Origin: Elysia crispata | Taxonomy: Eukaryota; Mollusca; Gastropoda; Plakobranchidae | Direction of reading: 5' to 3' | Length of the DNA: 64,000 nucleotides | NCBI GenBank assembly: GCA_033675545.1 | Contig: JAWDGP010004573.1 | Coordinates: 562,501-626,500, forward strand | Shown here: piece by piece, positions 17,301 through 30,700 of the stretch | Layout of the letters: every line of letters begins with the position of its first letter | Numbering within the stretch: the stretch's first letter is position 1 | The notes under the pieces: generated by a model | Databases searched by the model: none | Seen by the model: the letters and a program-made list of their open reading frames with translations, nothing else | Told to the model about the DNA's origin: nothing | Made by a program: the position numbers and the translations under genes

Positions 17301-20078
17301 GAGAGAGAGCCAACATAGTGCTCTTGGCCCCTCCAAAATGAAGTTTGCCAATTTGGCTCTGAAGAGGATGCTGCAGGCTCGATGCTCAAGTGACAATTGT
17401 CACAAGGATTAGTTAGAGGTTGTAGTGACCATTTGCCACCAAAAATGTCACTTACCTTCACACATTGATCTAATGACTACAGTACTGTTATCATAATTTA
17501 TATCAACAAAGAACACAAATTAAGTAAGCTTCAGCATGCGCATTTGGAAGAGAAGAGAGAAAAATCCTGAGACCACAAAAAAAGGTAAATATAAATTATA
17601 TACATCTAAAAGTTGAGGTCTAATACAGAAGCCATATTCTCATTATCAGTACACCACTTTCTATTCCCTAATTTAGAAGAAATTGTTTTAAAAAGGTAAA
17701 AAATTTTGTTTACTGTCCCTCTAAAGCATTTGCTACCAATTGATGATTAGCATGAGGATGAAAAATACATACATGTATTAATTACAAGCAGAAGTTTTTC
17801 AGAATTTAGGCCTTCTAAAGCAAAAGCTTTAAAGTTAATGCCTGTTTTTTTTTATCCTTCTATACGAATAAGTGGAAAATGCAACTGAGATCGATACATT
17901 TAATCTGAGGTACATGTGAAATAAAAAAAGGCCTACTGATAAAGTTGTTACAGTTAGGAAAAGTACAGCCTTAGAAAGTTATGAAGGAAGAGGCAGAGAG
18001 TGTAGAGAGTGGGGAAAGTGCTATGGAATAGCTCCGCAACATATCGATACTGCGAAAACGCCACTACTTCATCGAGATACAGAACTGCAACGGTTACCGC
18101 GATACGACAAAATTCTGCTCTTGCCGGTATATCCTACATGAAACAAAATCATGTAAGATCCACAATCACCATCCTCACTCTTCTTACCCCTCTCAGCTTT
18201 CAACTTCACGGACCATTCAAATTTTAGCTACCCTCTGATTCTAATCAGTTCCAAAAAGAAAAAGAACAAAAACATTAACTTCCCTCCCACTGCTAACAAC
18301 AGCTGAACCTTTCATAAAAAAAAACAAACCCTGAAACAAAGAGAGGTCTAAATCTACCAAAACGCTAACTTAACTATAATGGCACCAACATATTAGTTAA
18401 GAATAAACAATTATCATCAGTAATTAGACTTACAACTCATCCTGGAGAAAGCCAGTTATCATAATAAAATTTGTTACACTTACAGTACTATTGTCATTCA
18501 ATCTACATAATGCATTTTTAGAACATCTTTCAGAAAGGGAAATCAGCTTTTAACACTTTAAAATGTACTTGTTTTTTTATGCTTCTAACTTATCTTAGAG
18601 AAATGCTGCATACAACTTTGTCACAGGGTAATTTAAGTGATTGAACGTAGTTCCAAAGAAAAATTACATATGGATCTTTCTAACATGATGCTTTGTTCAA
18701 TAACAACCATTAATATCTAATATCAAATGCATGAAAATTTCACCTATTTCAAGAATCAAATGAAAAATTTATACGGTGAAAAAATAAATGAAACAAAATT
18801 TACAAAAGAAATGACATAGCTAAATATATTAGCATAATTATACTTTCAAATATTCAAGGAAAGAAGTAGGAAACACTATTTTCCGTCATCTTACACACAT
18901 ACCCAACCCAAACCATTCAGATATATTCCTTGAATTTTTTTTCAATTTAGCAGGAAAGAATGCTTGGAGACTTTCTCTTTTCTTTAATTTAGAAACATCT
19001 CCCCAGAATAACTCATTTATAATGAGCTAAAAAATCAAGAGGTTGCTGAATCTAATATATTGATTATAAAATGTCCACTCTCCCACTACGCAGTTTTAAA
19101 ACTCCTCCCTCTCACAGACATGAAGACTGGTTTGACAATTTTGTGTATAATGAGATTATGAGCTATCAAATGCTTTTCCTTGATTTGGATTAGAACTGAT
19201 ATCAATGTAGTTCTTTGCCCTTGAAAGAAAGCTCATATCTAAATTCCTCATAATCCTCATTCATCATAAATATCCCACAAACCCCAAAATGTAAAATGGA
19301 ACCCGCCTATGAAAACAATTTGGAAAAAAAATAATTTCAAAATATAATAAGACAAAATGCACCAAGTATGTCAAAATGCTGATAACATCAGAGAGTTGGG
19401 ACATTATATTACATAAATCCTGAACTTGACAGCCACAAAGGAAACCTCCTCAGTTGAATTGCTCTTTAAATAAAAACTTCTCACAAAAGATAATTTCTTG
19501 ATTTTGGTTATACTTTGCTGCAATATCACCTTCAAAGTCTCTTGCTTTTTCCCCTTCCCATTTTACAACGTAAATGGACAAACCACAACACCACCTGTGT
19601 AAGTTTTCAGCTGTCAGCTCTTCTCAGTCTGCTTTTACTTTCAACTGAGACACCAGGAGCCCATAAACTAATTCAGGAAAATAAAATCATTTTGCCATAG
19701 GGGATAATAACTACTTCAAAAAGTTAACCTTCATGAAATCAGATTTAACTCACTCCAAGAAATATGAAAAAATCAACATCTCTAAAAGTCTTCAATTCAG
19801 GAAAAATATGAGTGGTCAAACTTGAAATTTTAAGGTGTCTTTGTAAATACTAAAATCAAGGACATCAAGCAAAGGCATCCTCAAATTTCAATGTACAATA
19901 GATAAAATGGCAAAAGTCACACATTAAAAAGAAAAACCCATATCATACAGATTATGGCTGATCATGTGTCAACAAAAAAAAAAATAAATATTAAAATCAA
20001 CAAAAACCTAAAACAAGTCCAAATCAACAGTGCTATTGTGGAGCACACTATTACTCTCTAGAAAAAAAAAGTTAATTA

Positions 20079-21788
20079 TTAGCTATCCCCACCTCCTCCA
20101 GTAGCCTCTGAAGCTGGTTCAGGACTACCTCCATCTCCCCCTGATTGTACTTGATTATCAGAAACCCCACTCTCTGTTACTTCAAGAGAAGCTTCAGCAT
20201 TTACACAATTTTCACTACCCAACTTAATTTGCTCGCCTAGTACCGCAACAGATATTGATGGCACTTCTGTCACCACCTCTTGGGCTGCCGTCTGAGCTTC
20301 ATTTTGTATGCCTTCCACCTGCTCCGGAGGCTTTTCCTCAGCAGCCGTTTGGGCAACTGAGGCTTCTGGTTCTGCAACGACCTGTGCTTTGTCCTCTGTA
20401 TCTGTAGATGGTGCAGATGACCATCTACTGGGTAAGCCTGATGCTCTTATTACAAGAGGCCGCTCATCTACATCTTTCCTTTCATCCTTATCACCAACAT
20501 TATTCTCTTTCTCTGAGTTCTTACAGCGCTCATCCATTTCATCTGGCCCATTATTCCTCTCATCAACATCTCTTGGTTCTGGTTGATCATCAAAATCTAA
20601 CAAAGGAAGCCTGCGCTCATCTTTGTCTTCTTGATCAAAGAAAGCCACTGGTGGGCGGATTGGAGCACCAAATCTACCACCAAACATAGGCCTCTCCATC
20701 CTACCAAACCCCCCACTACCCATCATTGGACGAGGTCCACCAAACCTTCCAAAGCCACCACCCCCACCACCTGGTCTTAATCCCAATAGCCCAGGACCCC
20801 CTCTAGGACGAATGGTCATGGGGGCAAAGCCCCTGCCTAATATAGGTCCACCAGGAGGACGATTCCCTCCTTGCAACATCATAGGCAAGCCTTGACCACC
20901 AGATTGTGGTGGTGGCCCTCCCAAGGGGTCGTCATCTTCTCCCTCAGGATCTGGGCTAGGCGCAGCCGCACTTCCTGTATTGCCCATACTCATTGTCAAT
21001 CCAGGTGATGGAATAGGTGGGCCCCCACCAGGCCTAGAAACCATCACAGATCCCCCACTCACACTTACTGCGACAGGAAGGGGGTTGCCTGCTCCTGGAG
21101 TTAGCATGTGTGGAGATGGGGATCCTGGTACCATGCCTGCAGGCCTTACACCCACGGCTGGCGGTAATGGGATGCGCATCCCACTGGCAGTCATGGCAAA
21201 TCTAGGAGGCCCTGGTGGCCCTCCTGCCATTGCTAGCATGCGCAGTGACAGAATGGACTGCTGCATGTTGGCATTCTGCGCTGCCTGGGAATGGGGCATG
21301 CCCAGCATGGCTGGAGCACCTGGTGCTCTCTGGCTAGCTAACATTGGCCCAAATAAATTGGTGAGAGCTCGCAAGTTGGCCATACCAGGCCCAGGTAATC
21401 TGGGCTGGTTCTGTCCTCCACCCCGCATTAGCATGCGGTCGTCTGAGTCCATTTGCATGTCTTGATCATCCTGCTCATCTTCATCATTTACCTCATCATC
21501 TGGGGGCCATTCCTTAGGCTCTGCCATGCCTCTCATTTCATTCTCTGTAATCCCTCCATGGTCATTATCATTGTTGTTGTTAGAATTCAGGTTGAAAAAC
21601 GGTTGCCGCATACCTCCTCCTGGTTGCATAGGCTGAGGCATGCGTGGTGGAAAGTTTACACCAAACTGGTTAAAAGGTCCTCTAGGACTAGCTGTGTTCA
21701 TCCTCATTGGAGAGTTTTGCATGTCTGCATTAGGACTAGATGATCTACCTGGCTGACCCATACGATTACCCTGTCCCATCATCGGACC
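20079..21788 (-). CDS. SCAF4/8: SCAF4/8 exon 17 (last coding exon)
   Basis: 569 codons plus TAA. Starts GPMMGQGNRMGQPGRSS and continues as a Met/Pro/Gly-rich low-complexity region with acidic (DDEVNDEDEQDDQDMQMD) and RG/FGG patches (GGGFGRFGGPRPMMG). Next comes a charged segment (DERKDVDERPLVIR), then an acidic tail ending EATGGGGDS. Probably disordered. Confidence 0.95.
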   Translation of the reverse strand, partial: GPMMGQGNRMGQPGRSSSPNADMQNSPMRMNTASPRGPFNQFGVNFPPRMPQPMQPGGGMRQPFFNLNSNNNNDNDHGGITENEMRGMAEPKEWPPDDEVNDEDEQDDQDMQMDSDDRMLMRGGGQNQPRLPGPGMANLRALTNLFGPMLASQRAPGAPAMLGMPHSQAAQNANMQQSILSLRMLAMAGGPPGPPRFAMTASGMRIPLPPAVGVRPAGMVPGSPSPHMLTPGAGNPLPVAVSVSGGSVMVSRPGGGPPIPSPGLTMSMGNTGSAAAPSPDPEGEDDDPLGGPPPQSGGQGLPMMLQGGNRPPGGPILGRGFAPMTIRPRGGPGLLGLRPGGGGGGFGRFGGPRPMMGSGGFGRMERPMFGGRFGAPIRPPVAFFDQEDKDERRLPLLDFDDQPEPRDVDERNNGPDEMDERCKNSEKENNVGDKDERKDVDERPLVIRASGLPSRWSSAPSTDTEDKAQVVAEPEASVAQTAAEEKPPEQVEGIQNEAQTAAQEVVTEVPSISVAVLGEQIKLGSENCVNAEASLEVTESGVSDNQVQSGGDGGSPEPASEATGGGGDS

Positions 21789-24700
21789 CTGTGTAAAAGA
21801 AAAAAAAAGAGAATTCAAATATTACAGACACATACATACAGTTGAGTCCAAATAATTCGAATCCGGATAGTTCGAATTCTTGGATATTTTGAAGTCATTT
21901 AATCTTACCAAATATTTCATTATTTAAGCTTTATTAAAAAATATCGGTTTGTTCGAATTTTGAAATAAAGATCCGGTTAATTCGAAGCAATATTGGTGTG
22001 ATTTTTTAATTCTGACACAGTGAAAGCACTTTTCCAGGCTTGTAAAACAAAGTACATGTAGTGTAATGCTCCGCGCTTCTGGTGTGTGTGTTTGTCACCT
22101 ACATTACAGGTAAGAGTCTGTTATAAGGTTACAATATGGTGCCATTGCTAAATAAGCTAAACCAGCTTCATGGTATAAGCCCCTTTATAAAACAACATTG
22201 AATCCGACCACATCTAAATCAGAGAATTGTTATCTGTAAACTAATTTTTCAGATGTTAACATAATAAACTACGACCAAACTATAATGTCGGCAGGTCTGG
22301 TTTGGTTGCAGATGCCTTTAATAATGCCAACAATTACAAATAATGTCCCAGACTAAACTAGAGGACAAAACTATGAAAAAAAAAATATTGACCGTTCTTC
22401 AGCAAATTATGTCACATTACAGCCATGAAAATAGTATAATTCCCAGTTCAGACAGTTTCATTAAAAAGCCTATGATCATGCATGGGTTTTTTTTGTTTTT
22501 TTTTTCTAAAAATCTCTTTTTCCACATTTCATCTTTCTGCTATGTTAAATCTACCTTGAAAATAAAATATAAAAATCTGGTCTTCAAAGGTCTTAAAATA
22601 TGATGGTTCAAAAGCAAACCAAAAGCCTTTTTTTTTTTAATTACAAAAAAAAAGGCAAGAGTCACATTTGATGATTTAAGAAAAAGACAGGATTTAGATT
22701 TATCAAAATGCTCACTCAGCTCTGCACAAGCCTATAACATATATATTCCAAAACATTAAATTAAAAAAAAAAAAAATTTAAAACGTACATAACTAAGATG
22801 ATTGAAAACTTATTTTAAAATTCTGCATAAGTTTCACATGGGTCCACAAAATTCGTTTGATGCTATTTCAAATTGCATTTACATAAAAAATTTTCACTTT
22901 AAAAGCTTTCAATTTAATGACTAGTTTCATTGTAAGCATGGGTTTGTTTTAATTATATCAGTACTCCATTTCACAATGTGACTTGCATTTTCTCTACCTA
23001 TTAACTGTGAATCTATATCACAATTACATGTTTGTGTTCAGTTTTTGAAAAAATGCACCTCAATTTACTCTCACTTATTAGTAGGATGAGCTCTCTTGGG
23101 CTGAAAATCAAATTTTTATAAAATTTTCATTAGGGCAACTTCAACCTCCTCAGTACCCTTGGCCAGTGAATCCAGAGTTACTGGGATACCTTAAATCATA
23201 CGTAAAATAAAATGCTCTTTTCAAATATTTGTAACTTTTTTTTTAAAATCATCTGTGCAGCAAAACTGTTCTTTATAAAGATTGTTTATAAGCATTTAAA
23301 GGCCAAAACACACAAGGAAATAAAAAAAAACCCAACAAAGATGAACATTTTTCAGGATATTCCTAGCAAACTAGATTGAATTATGCAAAAAATCAAAAAA
23401 AAGAATTGAGCCATAAATAAAAAAAATTCTGCGAATTTGTTTGAATGCTCAAATTAATGTACCTGAATCCGCAAATTCATTTGGCCAGGTCGCATGGGTA
23501 TTCCCTGTATTCCTGGACGAGGTCCTCCAAAACCAGGCATTCCTCCCATATTGGGTCTATTCAGGTTATTCAGGCCGTGCAAGTTTGAGGGGCCACCACC
23601 CATGTTGTTTGATAGGCCACCCATGTTGTTCATCCTAGACATATTTCCAGGTCCACCTAAACCTGGACCAGCCATACCGTTATTGGGAACACCAATGTTT
23701 GGTCCCAGCATGTTGTTGGGACCTCCCATGTTGTTCATACCCCCTAAGTTATCATTGGGCCCAGCCATATTGTTCATTCCTCCCATGTTATCATTGTTTG
23801 AGCCAGTGACACCCATTGAGTTTGGTGGACGCAAACCCATCATGCCCATGGGACCACCTGGATTCATCATATTCATTGGACGTTGACCTGCAACAATAAT
23901 ATAATATAGAGAGCAAGTTCAAAATCATTTCAATCAGTTGTGGCAAGAAATGAATAAACAAGATATCCAAATGCCGGGAAGTAAAAAAAAATTAACTTTT
24001 TATTCACACCATGCAGATCTTTCACACTATCAAATCTATGAGATGGGTCATCAGCATTTTCTAGAGTGATTGCTTGAATAAAAATAACAGTGCAGTATAA
24101 AACGAAGTCTTGACATTATTTGAAAAGTACACTTTTAAGGCAAAGCTGTAAAAAGGGATAGAGTTTATGATAGTTTAAATATTCACAAGAAATTGCTGAT
24201 ATGTTTTATGCACATATTATTTTTTACCAGGCATTGGAAAGTTTGGTCCTTGGCCAGGCATGTTCATCTGCATCTGCTGTGGTGGCATTTGATTTTCTTG
24301 CATTTGCATACTTCCATCCATTGCATTGGGGGGTAATTGCATCTGCTGTTGCTGTTGCTGCTGTTGCTCTTGCTCATCAACATCTTCCTCCGTTGATTTT
24401 GCTACACAACATAAACATATTCAAAATAATATCAATAACCTTTTGAAACGCTCAATAATACAGTCACATAAATAACAAAGGAAAAGGATCATACTTATAA
24501 AGATACTCCGTCCTGAAAATTTTGGTGTTTAGTTTCCTGTTTATTTCATAAGCAGAAAAAGCACTATGGATCAATTAAATAAGCTGTTTGATTTACTTAG
24601 TTAATTAATTACTGGTGTGTAACTAGTGTCAATGTATTACAATAAGATACAATAACAAACAAAGACATAACTTCCAAAATTATAAAACGTGCAAAAACTC

Positions 24701-27700
24701 AAATTTTGGAAAACACTCTTTAATAGGTAGGTTTCATGTAATGCCAGCTTTTTACTCCTGTAAGTTTGCTAGGTACCCCTTAGCATTAAAACCAATCAAG
24801 CTAAGTCCAATCTTTACTTTACAGCACAAATATTTTAATCAATCTTAAATCAACTAGTTGGTCTACCGAGCGCAGCCAAGAAAAGACATGAGATTTGACT
24901 TTTGAAGCTGAAAAACAGCACTATGTCCTTTAAATTTGCAATCTTTCAAAAAGAGTTGATCTTAAAAATGTTTTAACTTACTGACACACCACTGGTATTA
25001 TTATTATTACCTTTTACTCAGCATACACTCAATAAATTTCAAAACTGAATCTCGCGACTAGAAAATCATTTGCTTCCATATACTTCGATAGCAAAAAAGA
25101 GGAGGAAGGCAATGTTTTTCTTGTAATTGATTGTTAGTTCAAAATTTAGATAATTGAAAGTAATTTCAATGCACAGGTTAAGACAGAACAGGAAGAGTAA
25201 GGGTTTAAAATGATGACTCTTGCTTTTATAATAGTGTTAACAAAATCATCAAAATAAAATACTTTCCCCTCCCAAACCTGATCTAAAAAAAAAACAACAG
25301 ACAAATGTTTGAAGTCAGTCAATAAATCTGTATAAAGTCCCAGTCCAAAACTATGGATTAAACCATTAAATAAAATAAATAAAAAATACAAAAAAATAAA
25401 TCATAATCTGAACTTCCAAGGAATAGTACTCACAATGCAGATAATGCAATTTTAGAGTCAAGCATTTTACTTGCTCTATTCAAGAATCATATATTCCAGT
25501 TTATAAACTATTCTTTTACAAAAGCGTCAATTTAAATGTACTTAATAACAGAGCCCGTTGTTGAGTTTGTCTTTAAAAAAAGACAACTGACTGTGAAGTG
25601 AGAGCATGGGGAAATTGCACAACAATATAAAAAGCTTGGTTTAAAACAATGATAAATTAAATTGGCATAAATGTGACAAGTCTATGGAAAATCAGAGAAT
25701 TTGTTTTCGGCAGAAATAGGAATCATTCAGGTTGAATGAAACCACTGATAAATTTTTCAACCTCCCACGAGAGGAAGTATGGTTTAGCACAAAATCAGCT
25801 GCTAGAATACCCCAGAACATTAGGTCATTATAAAAGAAAACATTACATAATCAGGAAAAACAGTTAATTGTTAGTTGGTATATGTAGATGGAATGCATTC
25901 TAAAGCTTGTCTCTGGAATTTCAAAATAAATCAAATATTTGTGTTCTCTGCATGGAACAACAAAATCTTGCATCCTGCTTCAATGATTGAAAGACACAAA
26001 AACTTTTGTTAGATTATACAGAACTGAGTCAGTTTTGGATGATATTTACCTTGTGACAGAAATCACAATGCCAAATACCATTTAATTGAAAGAATATACC
26101 ATAATAATGTATTTGAAATTTAATTATGGCACCATAACACATTTCCTTAGTAGATAAAGTTATCTCATCTTAAACTGAATACCTTTCATCCTCTCTGGCA
26201 AAGTATCTTCATCCAACATTCCACCATTTACATATGGCATGATATCCATAGGTAGGCGATCATAGGGAATGTAGGTAGCACCTTGTTCTACATCCCAAAA
26301 TTCCTTGAACATAGATTCCTTCACTCCTATTCCAGGTGCCCATGCAACCTTTTAAAATAAAAAAAAAATTAATAAAACAGAAACTTTCAGCTTGTGTAGG
26401 AAAAAAAAAATTAATTTATATAAATTAATTCTCCAGAGGCAAAGATCAGATACAGCAAAAAAAAAAAACAACAACATTAAAATGAATGAACTACCTTCAG
26501 AGAATTTCCATTGACCTTGACGCCTTTGAGGCGATCCAATGCTTTATATGCTTCCTTTCTTTTTGTCAAACATACAAATGCACACCCTCTTGGAGGAATC
26601 ATCTGGTAAAAAAAAAATAGTGAGAAAAATAAGTGTTCTAGAAAGCCATTACATTATTTTAACACAAACCATTTTTTTTATTGTAGACATCTTTCTAAGC
26701 AATTTATTCACAGTTAACCTTGCTTCTGCTGACTAGGTGATCCACATTAGCCAGGAGTGCTGTGTTGCTGCCACAACCATTTAGTTTGTGAACAGGGCAT
26801 GTGGCAGAGCAGAATCGCTCTCTTTACAGCTTGCTTATTATTGGTTACAATAAAGTTTTTAGATAGACTTTTATTACTTACCACCTGGCCCATAGCAGAA
26901 GTCATATTTTTCTTACAGCCCACCTCTATGTGGGTGCAGAGTATTAGGAGCTAGATAAACCCATGCTAGTTTACAAAGTTGCTTTAGTGCAAAGACAAAA
27001 TTTGTGCTATATAATTGGTATGGATTGACACTCGCTACAGAGGCGCTAGAGAAAAAAAATTGAGATGTTTTCGACACCAATTAGCATTACTGGTCACAAT
27101 GGATCTGGTACATCTATTTTTAAATTTTTAAATTTGGAAACCAAAATATCAATGTTCTTTCTTTCACAATTCCTTTCCTTCTTTTTTGTCTCTTGAACTT
27201 ATCATTTACCTTATGGTCTTTATACCACTTCGAAAGATTTGCATTTGAATTCTGTAAAAATAGAATATGATCTGACCCATAAGCTATAGAGACTGCTAGA
27301 GTAATGAAGGCAAAGACTCTTGGATTTAAGCCTGGCTTTCTCTCACTCATGACTAGAGATCGATTCCTCGCAATGTGGACATTTATGCACATTGTTGAAG
27401 AAAAGCAAATTGCAGACAAAACGGATAAAATTTATAAAGCTAGGCCTACGTTAGATACGCTACTAGTGAACTTCCAAAAGTATTATAGCCCTGGGCAACA
27501 CATCAGTTTAGACGAGGGTATGATCCCTACCAAGAACAGGCTCACAATCAAACAATATATAAAAGAAAAACCTGTAAAATGGGAATTAAAAGCTTTCTTA
27601 TGTGTGAAAGTGACAGAGGCTATGTTGTAAACTCTGAAATCTATACTAGAGCTGCAGATATTATTGAAACTGATCTAGGCATTACAGGCAACATCGTTCT

Positions 27701-30700
27701 ACGTCTTCTCATATCATGTGGATTAGCAAGCAGACATCACATTTTAGTTATGGACCGTTACTACAATTCCATTTCTTTAGCAACTGATCTTATGAATGAA
27801 TATAAAACAGGTGTGGTAGGAACAATACTTTCAAACAGAAAACAGAAAGGGATTCCCAGAAAAAGAAAATGCCGAAGGGCGAAAGTGATTTTCGTTCCAA
27901 AGAAAACATTACATGCTTGGTATGGCAAGATAGAAGACCCATACATTTCATATCAAACTACCATGACTCCAACAATATAAACACTGCAAATAAGAGAAAC
28001 AAAGATGGTACTTTTGCAGAAATAACTATGCTATAGCTCATAAAAGACTATACTGAATTTATGGGTATTTGTGACCACAATGAGTGGATGACACGCCTCC
28101 ACTGCAGTCAGTGACACTACCACTGGCCTAGGCATCTCTTCATAAAATTCTTCATTCTCTTACATCCTCTGGTATCAGCATGAAAAACAGAAAGCACCAC
28201 AGGCCAAGCCAATGTGGTTAACCAGGTACTCCAGCAGCTGCGTCTGCTGCTCGTTCAAAATCATCGCACTACAGCTTGCATCAAATCCGTCAAGAGCCAT
28301 ATCATCAGCCGCTACAGGTTGGTCAGCACGACCCCTACATACCTAAAGATGTTTCGCAAGATCATGTCTGTGCTGTATGCAGCAAAAAACATATCAGATA
28401 GTAAGCTGCAAAGACAATCCCATGAAGCTGGTGAAGAGTTTCATCTGTTGCCCACTGTGCAAAAAGTTCCTTTGCGTTAAAAGAGGGTCTACCAAGGTAG
28501 AATACTGGCGGTAATACTTAAGTGAGACTTTTACTGATCTTGTGTTCAAATTACAAGCAACTATGGCAATAAATTTCCTTGCAATCACCTTTCATTTTGC
28601 ACCTATGTTATTTTCCTTTTTTAAGCTCAGGAGGCCAAGATATATGGCAGTATTGAGCTCAGGAGCTCAGGTTTCTAAGGGTTAAAAGCTCAAATATGTC
28701 CTAAGCTTAGTCAAAATAAATACTCCAAGAGCCTTACTAGGATAATTAAAAAAAGGTTAGGATCTACGTAAAAAAACTAACCTCAGCAACCTGAAAAGGA
28801 TAAGCATTTTATGTGGGTATATATTATAAGGTTTAAATCATTTTTATCTAAGTTTCAAAAGAAATAAAAACATTAAATTTCACTAAATCTCACATTGATT
28901 GTCTTGATGGTTCCATAATTCTCAATGTGCCCTCTCAGTTCCTCTTCAGTTGTATGCTTGGTGAGATGCCCAAACCATAGAGTTGTGCTGCAGACTAATG
29001 GAAAGAAAATGAAAAATTGGTATGTGCTCCTGACAAATAACATTGAAAAAGAAGAAAAAGAAAAATACATTCTCTAATTCTCTTAATTGAAGAGTAAAAA
29101 TGCTAACCTTTAAGACCTTCATTAGAGCAACACTCATCTACCAGTACTCAACTCTCTGATTCGTTGATTAGGAAATTTTGTGAAAGTCCATTCTCCAATG
29201 GACAGTAATCTCAGGGCAATCTTTTGTCTGTTTCCCTTACCTATCAAACCACAGTACCTAAGTATTGTAATTTGATATTAATCCATACTAAGAATAATAG
29301 ATAGTAGAATATCAAAGGTTTACTTCATGTAGGTTCTGCTGTATCATATCTTCAAAGGAGTGTGCTAGCAAGAACAGGCTATCCACCCACTTCTATTTTT
29401 CAAACATAATGAAAAATCATTAGAAATTGCTCTGTTCAATACAAATAGGACTGTTGACAGTATGAAGCTTTACACAATTATGCACATGACAAAGACTGTT
29501 TTTCAAGTGCTTAATTGCGCATGAATTCCATTCCATTAGTTTTCTTCATAATTTCCATGCTGTTATTAAATTGATAACTTCTTGCCATGCTTACCTTTGT
29601 CTTTATTATGATGCAAGTACAACAAAATAATACAAGATACTATGTAAGATAAGCTTTCACAAACTAGCTGACTAGCCCTACTCATTCTCCAGTTCCTTAG
29701 TTCTCAAACAGTTCATCACCTTAATTTTCCAGGGGATATGATCTGGAAAATTTAGCCTTACAAATCTTCCACAGTCTAAGAAGACTTTTTTTTTTCTACA
29801 CATAAAAATAATCAATCATTCCATATCTTACGTGAAAGCTTTTGGGCTGTCAATATAGTGACACATTAAGGTCTCCATATCTTTAAAATAATAACTGACA
29901 AAAAGGTCTCAACTTATTCATTTTATCTCGTCTTACATAAAAAATGATAGAGCTGCTTCTATATATATATTTTTGGCAGGACAGCACAAAAATGAAGCAG
30001 ATACACTATGCGCAGCATGACCACAGAGAAAGACTTTGAACCTCATTAGACCATTTGAAAATAGACCAAAGCCGGGGATGACAGATCAAATTAAGTGTTT
30101 TCAGATTTATCTTTGGACAAAATAATGCTTGTAAAGAATCAAACAATACATAGATATTTAGGCCCACATTAGATATATATTAATAATTGCCAAAAAGCTC
30201 AAACCCAGAAACAATTTATTCATTTCCGATTTTTAAAAAAAAAAACGAAAAAATATATATCTTTAAAAGAAAAAAAATATGAACTTACTACATAAGCAAT
30301 TTTCTCTCAAATCAGGCAGTCCTCTCTTCCTTCTCTCTCTTTCTCGCTCACGGTCCCTGCGTTCACGATCTCTTGATCTTTGGAAAAGAGAATTAATAAA
30401 AAGTTTTGGTAAAAGCATTATTCAGCACAAACATATTATGTTGCCTGGCTCTGCACTGATAATTTAAAATTTGATCCAAGTCAGTCCCAGCACATATATT
30501 TCTTTCTGATGAGGGAACAAGTGAAAATCTAATTAATTGTCCCGGTTTGGAATTGTGACATCTTATTTTATTTTAAAGCACAGATTTAATTGAGTTGTAT
30601 GCTTTTGTTCATTCTTATACTCTTTAACAATGTACTGAAGCCATGGACAAACCATGATCTAGGCCGTAGGTAAAAATATATGTACTAAAAAACAGCATTA

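Larger units (their letters stand above)
10440..20078 (-). other. Candidate ~9.6 kb 3' UTR of SCAF4/8
   Basis: Starts directly after the SCAF4/8 stop codon. It has no long open frame, no microsatellite of the size seen elsewhere, and no recognisable transposon. Reading by eye I found no AATAAA on the minus strand until 10460-10465, although more than a dozen AATAAA occur on the plus strand in the same interval. That asymmetry fits a transcribed strand depleted of premature poly(A) signals. Intergenic DNA with strand-biased base composition is the alternative. Homopolymer C runs (12115-12132, and 12511-12532 joined to A23) are included. Confidence 0.45.

Noticed and set aside
20980-21465. 161-codon plus-strand open frame
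   Set aside because: Shadow of SCAF4/8 exon 17, whose Gly/Pro-rich codons leave the opposite strand open.
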